Assembly: GCA_029532625.1 (NCBI GenBank)
Contig: JARFXM010000005.1
Span: 434,001 to 498,000 of the forward strand
Direction: 5' to 3'
Length of the DNA stretch: 64,000 nucleotides
DNA from: Lomentospora prolificans
Lineage: Eukaryota; Ascomycota; Sordariomycetes; Microascales; Microascaceae
The notes below the pieces were generated by a model. That model was not told the DNA's origin, searched no databases, and saw only the letters and a list, made by a program, of their open reading frames with translations. Every line of letters starts with the position of its first letter. The stretch's first letter is position 1. Shown in pieces: positions 22,693 to 33,061 of the stretch. The position numbers and the translations under genes are program-made.

Positions 22693-23604
22693 TCATTCAA
22701 AACCTGGAAATAAATGGGAGCCACGCTCAATGCTGTCGACTCTATCTTTCGTATAGTGCCTGCTGTATCAGTTCGGTGTCATTGTAGAAAGAATGGTATA
22801 TAGACACGAACCCAGACAACAGTGATGTAGGAGACAAAGCAGAAGAAATATCATCAGATGTTGTCACTTATGAGACCGAGTTCAATAGTGATCTCACTGA
22901 GTCTGCAGCTTTTGCCCTCAGATCCATGGGCTGCTGTCAGATACACATCATGTTGCATCCTAGAAGCGACCAAATACTTGGTCATCGAAGTTCCCGCCGT
23001 CCTAGAGAGAGAAGCCGCAGCATCATGCCCTGCGCCTCCATCTTCTGTCCGTTCCGCTTGCGACCTGGTCTCGGACAGCCAAGGGTTGCGTGCGGCGCCG
23101 TCGTAGGTGACTCCGGATGGTTGATCCTTGCGGCTACCTATGTGGAACTTGGTTTCGCCGTAGTCGAATAGTTGGTAACAATATATCTGTGCAATCTCAC
23201 GCCTACTTGTGCTGGCTGGTGACGTGCGTCCATATTTACCCAAGCAGGGATAGTTGCTCGGATGTTTGGGAGGAGCCATGGAAATTTCTTTTCTCTCTAT
23301 GGCTACACTATTGTAGGAAGTTAGATAATGGATGGAAAAGAAAAAGGGAAGAGACATCCAGATGATAGGTGATGGCTTTTCTATAGACAATCCCAGCTAA
23401 CATAATCATCGAGTCATATTCAGGTCTAATGAGGATGAGTAGGTCCTGTGAATCAGACTCAGAAAGCGCTGCCTCGTGAATAAGATCACTGTCCCGAAAA
23501 CCGTAGGAGGACCTAGATTTAGGTAAGGAGAGGATGGCAATCTCTGGTTTTTACATTTCCTTCTCTTTGTGAGTTTCAGGATTTATGCAAATATGGATTG
23601 CCCC
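22693..23604. other. Repeat-island sequence without a supported gene
   Basis: A minus-strand frame from an ATG at 23279 to 22854 could encode about 141 residues, but it shows no domain, signal or splice support and is not called. The remainder is non-coding and similar in composition to the tandem array that follows. Confidence 0.4.
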
Positions 23605-24735
23605 CTAAAGTAGACCTCACCATAGCTCGGATGGTCGAGATAGCCGCCATCTAGCGATCTCCGGACAGCCAACTGGGTTATTGGCGAACAGTCATACTAA
23701 AGAAAGACTGGACCATGGTTCTCAAGTTGTATCGCGACCGCGTATTTTGCTGAAGGCCTGGTAGTTACTGAGGATTCCTCCCTGGAAAGGGTGGCGTCGA
23801 CGATTGGCCTTGATCTTGGTTTTTGGTCTTGGTTTGGTGTTCTGGTGTTCGAGAAATGCAACGAAGCAATGCTATGCTACTAATGTTGGGGCGTTCAGTA
23901 TTCTGGTGATCAAGCCGGAGTATTGTCCGACTCGTACTGGGTATTCTTACAGTGTCATCCGCCACGAAGTAGACCACCATTTCTTTGATGTTTGAGGAAA
24001 CCTCAAGCTTCAATCTTATGCTCTGCAGACGGCACGCCCCCGCGGGTTATTGGAGAACAGTCATACTAAAGCACGACTGAACCATGATACCTGGGGGTGC
24101 ATCGCGGCAGGCGTATTTCGCCTAGTGCCTCATAATTTGCGGCCATTTAGTTTTTCCAAGCCTCGTAGTTGCCGAGATTCGCCTGGTGAGAGTGTCATCC
24201 ACAACTTCCAACTCCCATATATTGTTCTTCAAACGACCCCCGGGTGATTGGTGAACAGCCATACTAAAGCAGGACTGGACTTCTGGGTTATGTGCGGCCG
24301 CGTATTTTGCTCCACACCTCGTAGTCGCTCGGATTCGCTGGTGGAACTCTCATCCACCACGGAGTAGACCTCATATCTCGAATGTTCGAAGCAACTTCAA
24401 ACCTCCATCTATTGCTTTTCGAACGGGCCCCCGGGTTATTGGTGAACAGTCATACTAATGGAAGACTGAACCATGAGACCCGTGGTGTGTCACCGCCGTG
24501 TATTGTTCTGAATGCCTCGTAGTCGTGAATAATCTCAGCTAAAAATAGCGACCGCCACAAAATAGACTTCAACTATACCTCGGATAGTCAAGAGGACTCC
24601 CATCTAAGAGTCTTCAGACGCGCCCTCCGGGGTTATTGGTGAACAGTCATACTAAAGGAAGACTGGGCTATGGTACCGGGGGTGTGTCGCGGCCGTATAT
24701 TTTGCTCCGTGCCTCGTAGTCGGTCCAGTGTTCAT
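23605..24735. repeat. Degenerate ~195-bp tandem repeat array
   Basis: A core GGTTATTGGTGAACAGTCAT followed by ACTAA, or a close variant, recurs at 23676, 24045, 24243, 24434 and 24631. The spacings are 369, 198, 191 and 197 bp, so the unit is about 195 bp and the first interval is about two units with its middle core lost. Around each core the same order recurs: a block like GAAGTAGACC...CTCGGATGGTCGA, a CCATCT...CAGACG segment, CCCCCGGG, the core, GACTGGACCATG, GCGGCCGCGTATTTTGCT and GCCTCGTAGTCG. Copies differ mostly by transitions. No coding frame is maintained. Confidence 0.9.
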
Positions 24736-24950
24736 ACCTGGAGTGGTTTACGATTTGGGGCTTGATAAGAGCAGTGAAGGTAGTACGCAGAGAGCCTGTG
24801 TATGGATATCGTGTTAAGGCGAGCTTAAATGTGCACTATGATCATAGTGAATATATATACCCATCATTATATGATGTACTCAGAGGTGTACTTTCAGTGA
24901 AAGGCAGGATGTTGGTAAGGGAGGTAAAGTGTAATATAGACTTGGCCAGG
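24736..24950. other. AT-rich spacer between tandem array and hairpin
   Basis: A 65-codon plus-strand frame (24762-24959, MIRAVKVVRREPVYGYR...) is basic and uninterrupted but matches nothing I recognise. It may be another mobile-element scrap. Not called as a gene. Confidence 0.35.
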
Positions 24951-24985
24951 CTACTCTAGCTTAGGTTCTTCCTAAGCTTGAGTAG
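24951..24985. repeat. Inverted repeat, 15-bp arms with 5-bp loop
   Basis: CTACTCTAGCTTAGG is followed by TTCTT and then CCTAAGCTTGAGTAG; the arms pair at 14 of 15 positions. An outer pair, GCCAGG at about 24945-24950 and CCTGGC at about 24999-25004, nests around it with a bulge. It could be the end of a mobile element or a transcribed hairpin. Confidence 0.8.
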
Positions 24986-26544
24986 CTGACTGCTTGGAGG
25001 CCTGGCTGGTCGGTTGGCGCGGAAAAAAAAGGAGAGATGGCCTGAAAGTAGGGAGGGAAGGGATCTTTATATAGTTCTTCTGATCAGGAATGTGAATCAC
25101 GAATTGAGAATCTGAATCGATCTCAAGGTCAAATGAATCAGTAGAAAGAGCTCTATTTGGTCAGTGCTTCCTATTAGTTTGAACTGCTGGCATTTTGAAT
25201 TAGAAGGTTCAATTACCTCCTATTATACCTTCCTCAGTTCAATACCAACTATGGAAGGAGGGTCAAGTAGAGACACACAAGTAGGAAGGTGGCCATGAAG
25301 ATCACAACTGGCTTAAAAGGCCACCAGCTTCCTGAAATCCTTCTAGCACCTAGCACCTACCACCCCATCACAATTTCCACTTCACCTTCCCTCCCTATGC
25401 CCACAGCCCAAAGAGCTCCTTCTCCAAGTCCCCAGGTCCCAGCCAACCCCCTTCCTCCTTGGGCCTGCTTTACCTAATCACAACCCACATAGCTAGCTCA
25501 TGAAACTAATTCTGCCGCTCCCGTGGCTGCCTGGCTGATCCACAATTTGAACTCACCGCCTTTAACCGCCTATAAATACGCGCCTTTCCTCCTGCCAAAT
25601 CCCATGTTCTCCTTTTTTCTTCTTTTCTTCTTCATACTTACCTTGTCCCGTGCTCGCCGAGATCAAGAATTCGGTAGTGCAGTGGGGATGACCTGCATTG
25701 CACATCGCGGAGTCGGCCTTGCTCGATTGTCCTTCGGGGCCGTCGGGGGCGCAATTTTTGATATATTTCCTTTCCGGGGTAACCTGGGGAGATTCTCTTT
25801 TCATTATGAGAACGCTTAATGCGTTACCATGAAGAAGGGAGTTCCCGGTGCCCAATCCAACCAACCAGAGCCGTGTTGGATTATGTGTCCGTATACGCGA
25901 AAGCTCTCGATGAATTGCTTGAAATGCCCGAAACCAATGATCTGTCTTCACACCACTGCGCAAGCCTCAATCGCCTCTTCGGGAGATTAACTCCGTAACT
26001 CGAGCGGTCTGTTCTTGAAGCTTGAAGCAGATCTACACCGTAGGTCTTGTCGTCTTGAACGCCACTAAATAGAATGAGCGGGGGGACAAGTATTCATCAA
26101 ATAAATTTAGCTAGATTGCTTTCGCATTACTTAAAAAAAAAAACTCCTGTATTGAAGCCATGCTTGCCACGGTCTCGCAGTTGTCTCCAGCACGTCCAGT
26201 ATGGCCAAGGCCAGCCACGAAGTGCCGATGCTGCTAGAAGCTCAGCGACAGTGGGTATTTGTGCACATAGGAGGAATCAAGTAGCTTAGCTCAGTGCGAC
26301 CAATGGTGAAGCTGAACGTAATAGCGGGGTGATGACGAAACGAGCCGGATTGATAATATTTGGTGGGGCAATTCGATCTCGTTCGGCAGCTTCTCCTCGC
26401 CTATCCCGATCTTTGGAACGAATGACAGAAATATGCTTGGTGATTGCGTAGTCGATGAATTCTATCCGTTTTGTGTCCAGAGCTAGACCATTTGCATCCG
26501 TTCTCCCATCTAATATTCGGCTTCGATACCGATCTTTCGCAACC
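24986..26544. other. Intergenic region upstream of glyoxalase I
   Basis: AT-rich and repeat-like at its left end, then more ordinary sequence. No supported gene. The final 200 bp should contain the glyoxalase I promoter and leader. Confidence 0.45.
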
Positions 26545-27741
26545 ATGGCGACCACCACGGATACCAACACGTACAAGTTCAACCACTCGATGTAGGTTTC
26601 GTGAGGAGCACTGATTGGGCTTCAGTTCTGACCCTTAGCTCTAGGATTCGAGTCAAGGACCCTAAGAAGTCTGGTATGTCACCTATCCGTTGTCTCAGTG
26701 ATGAGATGGCCAACTAACATTACGCCAACACAGTCGAGTTTTACGAGTTTCTTGGTATGAGCCTCATCAAAAAGCTCACTTTCCCCGACTCCAAGTTCGA
26801 CCTGTACTTCCTTGGCTATGATTCCCCCAAGGCGCTCTCCCACGGGAACAAGACCTTTGACCGCGAAGGTCTCATTGAACTCACCCACAACTACGGCACC
26901 GAGAACGACGACACGTATAAGATCAACAACGGTAACGTCGAGCCCAACCGGGGCTTCGGCCACACTTGCATCAGCGTCGACAACATCCAGGCGGCGTGCA
27001 AGAGGATCGAGGACGCGGGCTACAAGTTCCAGAAGAAGCTCACCGACGGCAAGATGAGGCATATCGCCTTTGTGCTTGATCCTGATGGCTACTGGGTCGA
27101 GATTATCGCTCAGAACCCCGTTGATGAGACGGAGAATGTTACCACGACTGATGTTGGCACATACCGAATGGTAAGCTAGTTGTTACTACGGCTGCGCGGA
27201 AGCAATGCTAACAGAAGTTGCAGAACCACACGATGATCCGAGTCAAGGACGCCGAGAAGTCGCTCAAGTTCTACCAGGACGTCATCGGCATGACCTTGAT
27301 CCGCACGCACGAGTCCCCCAATAGTGGTTTCAACCTCTACTTCTTGGGCTACCCCGGCAAAGATGGCATTTCTGCGGACAAGAACACGAGCGGCAGGGAA
27401 GGTCTACTCGAGCTTACCTGGAACTACGGCACTGAGAAGGACGAGAGCTTTAGTTATCACGACGGCAACAAGGAGCCCCAGGGCTTCGGTCACATCTGTG
27501 AGTTTCACGACAGCCGCCTACAAGACAAAGCGCTTGGATGGCATGGACTAACGGCTCGGGTATAGGCATCTCGGTTGACAACATCGATGCGGCCTGCCAG
27601 CGCTTCGAGGACCTCAAGTGCAACTGGAAGAAGCGGTTGACGGACGGCAAGATGAAGAACGTGGCTTTCCTTCTTGACCCCGATGGTTACTGGATCGAGG
27701 TGGTCCAGAACGAGCGTATCGCTGGCAAGGACAACTTTTGA
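26545..27741 (+). CDS. GLO1: Glyoxalase I (lactoylglutathione lyase), two-domain form
   Basis: Isomerises the hemithioacetal of methylglyoxal and glutathione to S-lactoylglutathione, detoxifying a by-product of glycolysis. Five exons: 26545-26591, 26645-26673, 26734-27170, 27224-27497 and 27566-27741, all GT-AG; the joined protein is 320 residues, like the yeast monomeric enzyme. It is an internal duplication. Repeat 1 has NHSMIRVKD, GLIELTHNYG, GFGHTCISV and DPDGYWVEII; repeat 2 has NHTMIRVKD, GLLELTWNYG, GFGHICISV and DPDGYWIEVV. Each repeat keeps the His-Glu-His-Glu set expected to bind the metal, so both active sites look intact. Exon 2 is only 29 bp, and the first intron interrupts the Met codon of NHSM. 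The repeats do not share intron positions. No targeting signal: cytosolic. Confidence 0.95.
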
Positions 27742-29710
27742 AGATCCCACCTGAGCCGGCCTGGGTCAGTTCGGCTGTAACATTTTGAAAGTAGAATACA
27801 GTAAATGAAATGATCCTGAAGGATCCTCTGTGTGGCCCTTGACTGGTGAATGACGGCATGAAAAAACGAATGCATTGGTTGGTACGGATTGCCTTGTGTG
27901 TCGTTAGGTGCTGCACAAATGAGATGCATGCATTGTGGCGATCTGGCTCTCGCATCACATTTATCCCGCGTACGTGCCCGCCCCGGCAAGCAGTTGATCT
28001 CGCCCAGTCCTAGCCAGTCCAAGCAACTTGCGTTGCAGCTGTTGCATTCGCGAAGTGCACGCCTCCAAATCTTGCGCTGCCTGGTGAATCCCCACGCCCC
28101 GTGCTGTTTCACGTCCAAGCCGTTCACCGGTGAGTATCTTTCCCCTCCTCTTTCCACGGGTATGGCCCGGACGTCTGCTTACCAGATTTAAACAACAAAT
28201 AGCGACCCGGGAGGGGCGGGGAAGGGGGGATATCGCCCCGGATAGCCCGGCGAAGGGAGGGAAGAGGGTTTTTGCGGCGGGGGGAGATGCCCCACGGGGG
28301 AGGCGAAAGGGTTTGGAGGGGCCAGCAGACAAGAGGATTATTAGTGGGCAGCTAGTGGGCAGGGGTGCTTCCGGAAGGAGAACGTGGGGGACATTTGGCG
28401 CGATTGAGAGGTGAGTTTCCTCAAACTTCAAATGTGATCTGATTGACTCCTCCAAAACCCATCGACTCGCATTCTTACGCTGAATATTAATAAGGCTCAA
28501 CTGCGTGAGCATGGGTTATATATCATGAGGCGGCACTAGGGAGGAATTAGTGAACTTGACCTCGTAGAACGCGCGGAGTCTTGGTCGGATTCTACAAGAT
28601 GACGACTCTCGCCAGCTAATTCTAAGGTTCCCTCGGAGAAATTAAACACCACAGGATCAAGGGATGTTCTTGAAGAGCCAGCCCAGAGGCGACGTGATGC
28701 AGCAGCCAAGGTGGCATCTCCAAGCGATTGGAAGTGCCTTCATCACCGCCCAAGATCGCCGAGCGCATTTCTTAGTGCGGCGAGGCTTTGGCCCCTTGGA
28801 TAGAGCTGTCCTCAAAAAAAAAGAGGGGGGAGAGCACTGGGGAGAAGCAAGTCGACGGTCTGGGGCTTGGGTTTAGGTTCGGATTTGATTTCCCCACCTC
28901 TGCTGGCAAATGGCTAAGTTGGCTACCCTCCATCATATAATACCAGTGCTCTGTTCGGCTCCTCATCCCACGGAAAAGACAGGAGCTTTGCGGGCCCGCG
29001 TCCCCAAGAAGGTTTAGCATGGATTGACCCTGGAATGAGACATCAATTGGTGATTGGCGAATATAGACGCAGCCCAGAAAAACAAAACGCAGCCTCCCAA
29101 AAAATAAGAGATCCATGGGAACTCGCTCAGCCGACATCGCACCCTCTTCTTGCGTAGTGTCAACCCTGGTGATGCAAATGCGCATACTTGCCCTGTCCCT
29201 CCCTCTTTCATATTGTAAATCCTGCTCATCTAGCCATTGGGAGGACGCGGGATGTCATTTCTGCTGGCCCTTGACTGGGTGCTCCCCATCTCTCGCGTAA
29301 CTACCCCTCCCGCATCTCCTCTTGCTCCCTCCCCTCGAGCATAAGTGGGCGATGGACACATGAAAGGGAAGAGCGGGACTGGGTGTGGCTCTGGAGACGG
29401 TCCGGCCCCAAATTGGCCGACCCAAGACCCCAATTAATCCTGGGCCCTGACTCTTGGGGATTGGAGGCTTTTCCGATGTGACTCGCCGAAGTGTACAGAC
29501 GTCGCTGTCTCGTTGTTTAAGAATGAGCCTAGTCCGGTTCTCGCACTCGGTTGCTAAAGTTTCTCGAATTCTCTTTTTTTCTATTTTGTGTGCGTGTGTG
29601 TGTGCTTCCCAACTCTTCCTCTTTTTCTTCCTCCTGTGATCATCTCTGTAAACCAATTCTCTTCACATCTGGTGGTTTCCAAGCTGACTTGTAGTCTCTC
29701 TGCCCTGTTG
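27742..29710. other. Intergenic region between glyoxalase I and phosphoglycerate dehydrogenase
   Basis: Nearly 2 kb without a supported gene. Frames of 137-183 codons on the minus strand (for example 27961-28512) lack any recognisable feature. The right part from about 29,560 is CT-rich, as expected of a promoter and leader. Confidence 0.45.
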
Positions 29711-29717
29711 TGACTCA
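29711..29717 (+). promoter_or_regulatory. Perfect Gcn4/CPC1-type site TGACTCA
   Basis: TGACTCA lies 134 bp before the start codon of the phosphoglycerate dehydrogenase gene. It is the consensus of the bZIP regulator of amino-acid starvation (Gcn4 in yeast, CPC1/CpcA in filamentous fungi). The site is seen directly; regulation is inferred from its position before an amino-acid biosynthetic gene. Confidence 0.6.
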
Positions 29718-29757
29718 GAACTACTTATCAACTACTTATACAAAACTTCGTTTCTCT

Positions 29758-29765
29758 TGACGTCA
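29758..29765 (+). promoter_or_regulatory. Perfect CRE palindrome TGACGTCA
   Basis: The eight-base ATF/CREB element lies 86 bp before the same start codon and 41 bp downstream of the TGACTCA site. It is bound by CREB/ATF-type bZIP factors and can also be bound by Gcn4-class factors. Function is inferred. Confidence 0.5.
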
Positions 29766-29850
29766 CAAACTCTCCCTACTCTAAAAGGCCACGCACCATT
29801 TTTACTCCAACTTACTTCCTGCCCCTCCCCCCGCATTCCTAGCTCTCACA

Positions 29851-31632
29851 ATGGCTCCCACCGCCGAAGATCCAGTCCAAGCTCCCGTCGAAGCGGCGCC
29901 CGCCGCCTCCGACTCCGCCGGCCCTTCTAAGCCCCGCGTGCTCGTCCCCGAAAAGGTCTCCCCCGACGGCCTCGCCATGCTCCAGGACAAATTCCAGGTC
30001 GACATCCGCATGGGCCTCAGCCCCGACGAGCTCCTCACCGTCATCCCAGACTACGAGGCCCTCATCGTGCGCTCCGAGACCAAAGTCAACGCTGCGGTGC
30101 TCGAGGCCGGCACCAACCTCAAGGTCGTCGCCCGCGCCGGCGTCGGCGTCGACAACATTGACGTTACCGCCGCCACCGCCCGCGGCATCATCGTCGTCAA
30201 CTCCCCCTCCGGCAACATTCTCGCCGCCGCCGAGCACACCATTGCCTTGCTCCTCGCCACCGCCAGGCATATCGGTCGCGCAGACGGCTCCCTCAAGGAC
30301 GGCAAGTGGGAGAGGAGCAAGCTCGTCGGCGTCGAGGTCGGCGGTAAGACCCTGGGCATTATCGGGCTGGGTAAGGTCGGGATGCATGTTGCGAGGATGG
30401 CCAAGGGCCTGGGCATGAAGGTCAAGGCCGTTGATCCGTACGCGAGCGCCGAGGTTGCTGCGCGCGCCAACGTCCAACTTGTGCCGGATCTCAAGAGCAT
30501 GCTTCCCGTTGTGGATTTCCTTACTATTCACACGCCGCTTATTGCGAGCACGCTGGATTTGCTCGGCGAGGCGGAGCTGCAGCAGATGAAGAAGACGGCG
30601 CGCGTGCTTAATGTTGCGCGCGGCGGTGTCTACAATGAGGCTGCGCTCGTCAAGGCGCTGGACGAGGGATGGATCGCGGCTGCGGGCATGGACGTCTTCA
30701 CTTCTGAGCCTCCCGCGCCCGACTCTACCGCTTCCCTGCTTGCCAAGCACCCCAAGGTCGTCGCGACCCCCCATCTCGGCGCTTCTACCGTCGAGGCACA
30801 GGAGAACGTGTCCCTCGACGTCTGCGCCCAGGTCCTCAAGGTCCTCGCCGGCGACCTCCCCACCACTGCCGTCAACGCGCCCCTCATCCTCCCCGAGGAG
30901 TACCGCCGCCTCCAGCCCTTCGTCCCCCTAGTCGAGAAGCTCGGCAGCCTGTACACGCAACACTTTGTCGGCCGCAAGGGCGGCATGATCGGCGGGCGCA
31001 CCTTTGAGCTCGTCTACCACGGTGAGCTTGCGGGCGTCACCAACACACGGCCGCTTCTCGCCGCGCTGGTCAAGGGTCTCGTATCTACGATTAGCGACGC
31101 CCAGGGCCGCGACGTCAACATCGTCAACGCGACCCTCATCGCCAAGGAGAAGGGCATAATCATCAACGAGATCCACGCGCACGAGACGCCGGACTTCGCC
31201 TACGCTAGCCTCGTCACACTAAGGGCCTTCACCGAGGGCTGCAGCGGCCAGGCGCCGCAGATCATCGAGGGCTACATCTCCGAGGACACCGCGTACATTT
31301 CGCGCCTCGATAGGTTCCATGGTAGCTTCCAACCCGAGGGTACGGTGCTCGTGCTCCACAACTACGATACGCCTGGAAAGATTGGCGGCGTTGGCATGGT
31401 GTTGGGCAAGCAGGGTGTCAACATCAACTTTATGCAGGTGGCGAGCAGTGAGCCCAAGCCCAAGAAGAAGCTGGCGAATGCCAACGGCAACGGGAGCGGC
31501 AATGGCGCGAGCCATGGCACTGCGAACGAGGCGCTGATGATTTTGGGCATCGATGGTGTTGTTAGCAAGGAGGTGTTGGAGGAGCTTGCTGCTACGGAGG
31601 GTATCCTTGATGTGAGCCTCGTCAACTTGTAA
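29851..31632 (+). CDS. D-3-phosphoglycerate dehydrogenase (serine synthesis)
   Basis: Oxidises 3-phosphoglycerate to 3-phosphohydroxypyruvate with NAD, the committed step of serine synthesis. Single exon, 593 residues, in a good start context. After an Ala/Pro-rich N-terminus of about 27 residues comes the substrate-binding half, then the Rossmann domain with GLGKVG (172-177) and the NAD-ribose aspartate D195. The catalytic set follows: R257 in NVARGG, E286 and H308 in PHLGAST. The regulatory part has the intervening ASB domain from about residue 350 and a C-terminal ACT domain from about 505. The ACT domain is interrupted by a Lys/Asn/Gly/Ser-rich insertion of about 30 residues (PKPKKKLANANGNG...). 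Two bZIP sites lie just upstream. It is the long, type I architecture; corresponds to yeast SER3/SER33. Confidence 0.95.
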   Translation: MAPTAEDPVQAPVEAAPAASDSAGPSKPRVLVPEKVSPDGLAMLQDKFQVDIRMGLSPDELLTVIPDYEALIVRSETKVNAAVLEAGTNLKVVARAGVGVDNIDVTAATARGIIVVNSPSGNILAAAEHTIALLLATARHIGRADGSLKDGKWERSKLVGVEVGGKTLGIIGLGKVGMHVARMAKGLGMKVKAVDPYASAEVAARANVQLVPDLKSMLPVVDFLTIHTPLIASTLDLLGEAELQQMKKTARVLNVARGGVYNEAALVKALDEGWIAAAGMDVFTSEPPAPDSTASLLAKHPKVVATPHLGASTVEAQENVSLDVCAQVLKVLAGDLPTTAVNAPLILPEEYRRLQPFVPLVEKLGSLYTQHFVGRKGGMIGGRTFELVYHGELAGVTNTRPLLAALVKGLVSTISDAQGRDVNIVNATLIAKEKGIIINEIHAHETPDFAYASLVTLRAFTEGCSGQAPQIIEGYISEDTAYISRLDRFHGSFQPEGTVLVLHNYDTPGKIGGVGMVLGKQGVNINFMQVASSEPKPKKKLANANGNGSGNGASHGTANEALMILGIDGVVSKEVLEELAATEGILDVSLVNL

Positions 31633-33061
31633 GTGGCGTGATTTCGGAGTTGAGCATTGGCATCATCGTCAAATGAGATGGTTCAGGAGCACTTGGGGCA
31701 TCGGAGTTGCTTGGCGATATCCACATGGGTTGAGTATACGTACGCATGGTGTTATGTTGCAAAGAAAAGGGGTCCTTCTCAAGGACCAAATAGAAAGAAG
31801 AAGGAAGAAAGAAAAAAAAAAACCCCAGAATGTACTAGCATTTCAGCAAAACGTACATAGGTCGGCATATCTTGTTAGTTCATGGCGCGCGGCAGATCAA
31901 CTCTGCGCCGCCCTATTTTCGCCAGTCTTAGCTCTCTTTCCTACCACGACGACCCGGGAATTTGCTTTTACAGTGATCCTTCTTGTTGACCTTCATCTCG
32001 ATTGTTTATTGTGAGTCTCGACATACCAAGCGAGGGCGGACAACGCGGCCGAGTACCGAACCCACACGCGTGACTTGATTCACTTCTTGCTTCTAATTTC
32101 AACTTGTACTGTACGCGAATGGATTACGTGAGGTGAGTACAGTTCCGCTCGTCAACTTGCAATCATAACTCGACCGCAATTGTAGTGTGGGTGCAGAATG
32201 TGGAGCGAGTCAATGGGCGGCAGCCAATCTGGAGCTAGAATACGCAATTGCGCTGTAATTGTGTACCTATGATGTGCGGACCCGGCTTTTTACAAGTGCC
32301 TTTGGCTTACTTGAGTGTTCTTTCCTTCTCATTGACCAACTATTATTACATCTTGTTCTTTGATGAATCGTCATCGACTCCTGAGAGCAAACACCCAGTC
32401 ATAAACTCAATATTTCCTCGCATCGTTATTTTCCCTTGTTGTGGTCCTCTCCCTTCTCACGCCGGGTTCCTTATCTTTAGGAATTGACGACGCCACGACC
32501 CCGGGATTCCGTGCCCTCTTTGTTCTTACCTCCTGATTATCGCCAGGCCTGGCCGAGCCGTGTCCGGCAGTGGTTGCGGAACAACGACCCTCTAGCACCG
32601 GAGAGAGAAAAGTACTATTATTACCCGGGTGGATCTCGCGCCTTTGGACAAGGACTCAAATCAAAAATGGACGCAAGTCAATGGAACTGAATCTGTCTTC
32701 GCATCGCAAATTTTCGCGGCACCTAGCTTTCCCCTCCACAAGGACGCTTGCAGGTCTCCAAGCTCTCTAGAAATAGCGAACGCATCATCTTCTCACGATA
32801 ATTCCTCCCTTTCATTTATTGCCTTGTTTTCCTTATCCCTCTTATCAACTCGGCGTGCAGAAGCGATGCACGTGAGTTCATGACGTGACACTCACTCCGC
32901 TGGGATCCCCTGCTAGCTCTGACAGTGTATGCGACTGTCCCTGATCTGGCAGTTTCATCCACCTAATTGCTTGCCTATCTCACATTCTCCTCCCCACTCA
33001 AAACTCCTCCCTCACCACCCCCGGATCTGGAGGCGATCGAAACCCGAAAGTCGTCCGAGAC
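31633..33061. other. Intergenic region between phosphoglycerate dehydrogenase and MAM3-like gene
   Basis: About 1.4 kb with no supported gene. It starts with a 3' flank carrying an A-run at about 31811-31822 and ends in CT-rich sequence that is probably the leader of the next gene. Small frames in all six phases lack support. Confidence 0.5.

Noticed and set aside
22854..23279. 141-codon minus-strand frame starting MAPPKHPSNYPCLGKYG
   Set aside because: Reasonable length, but no recognisable feature and located inside a repeat island; kept only as a note.
21412..25000. CRISPR array or other direct-repeat defence locus
   Set aside because: Repeats are ~195 bp, diverged and in a eukaryotic genome; no spacer structure and no cas-like genes.
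29839..30774. 311-codon minus-strand frame within the phosphoglycerate dehydrogenase gene
   Set aside because: Shadow of the dehydrogenase coding strand; Gly/Val/Asp-rich translation without family features.
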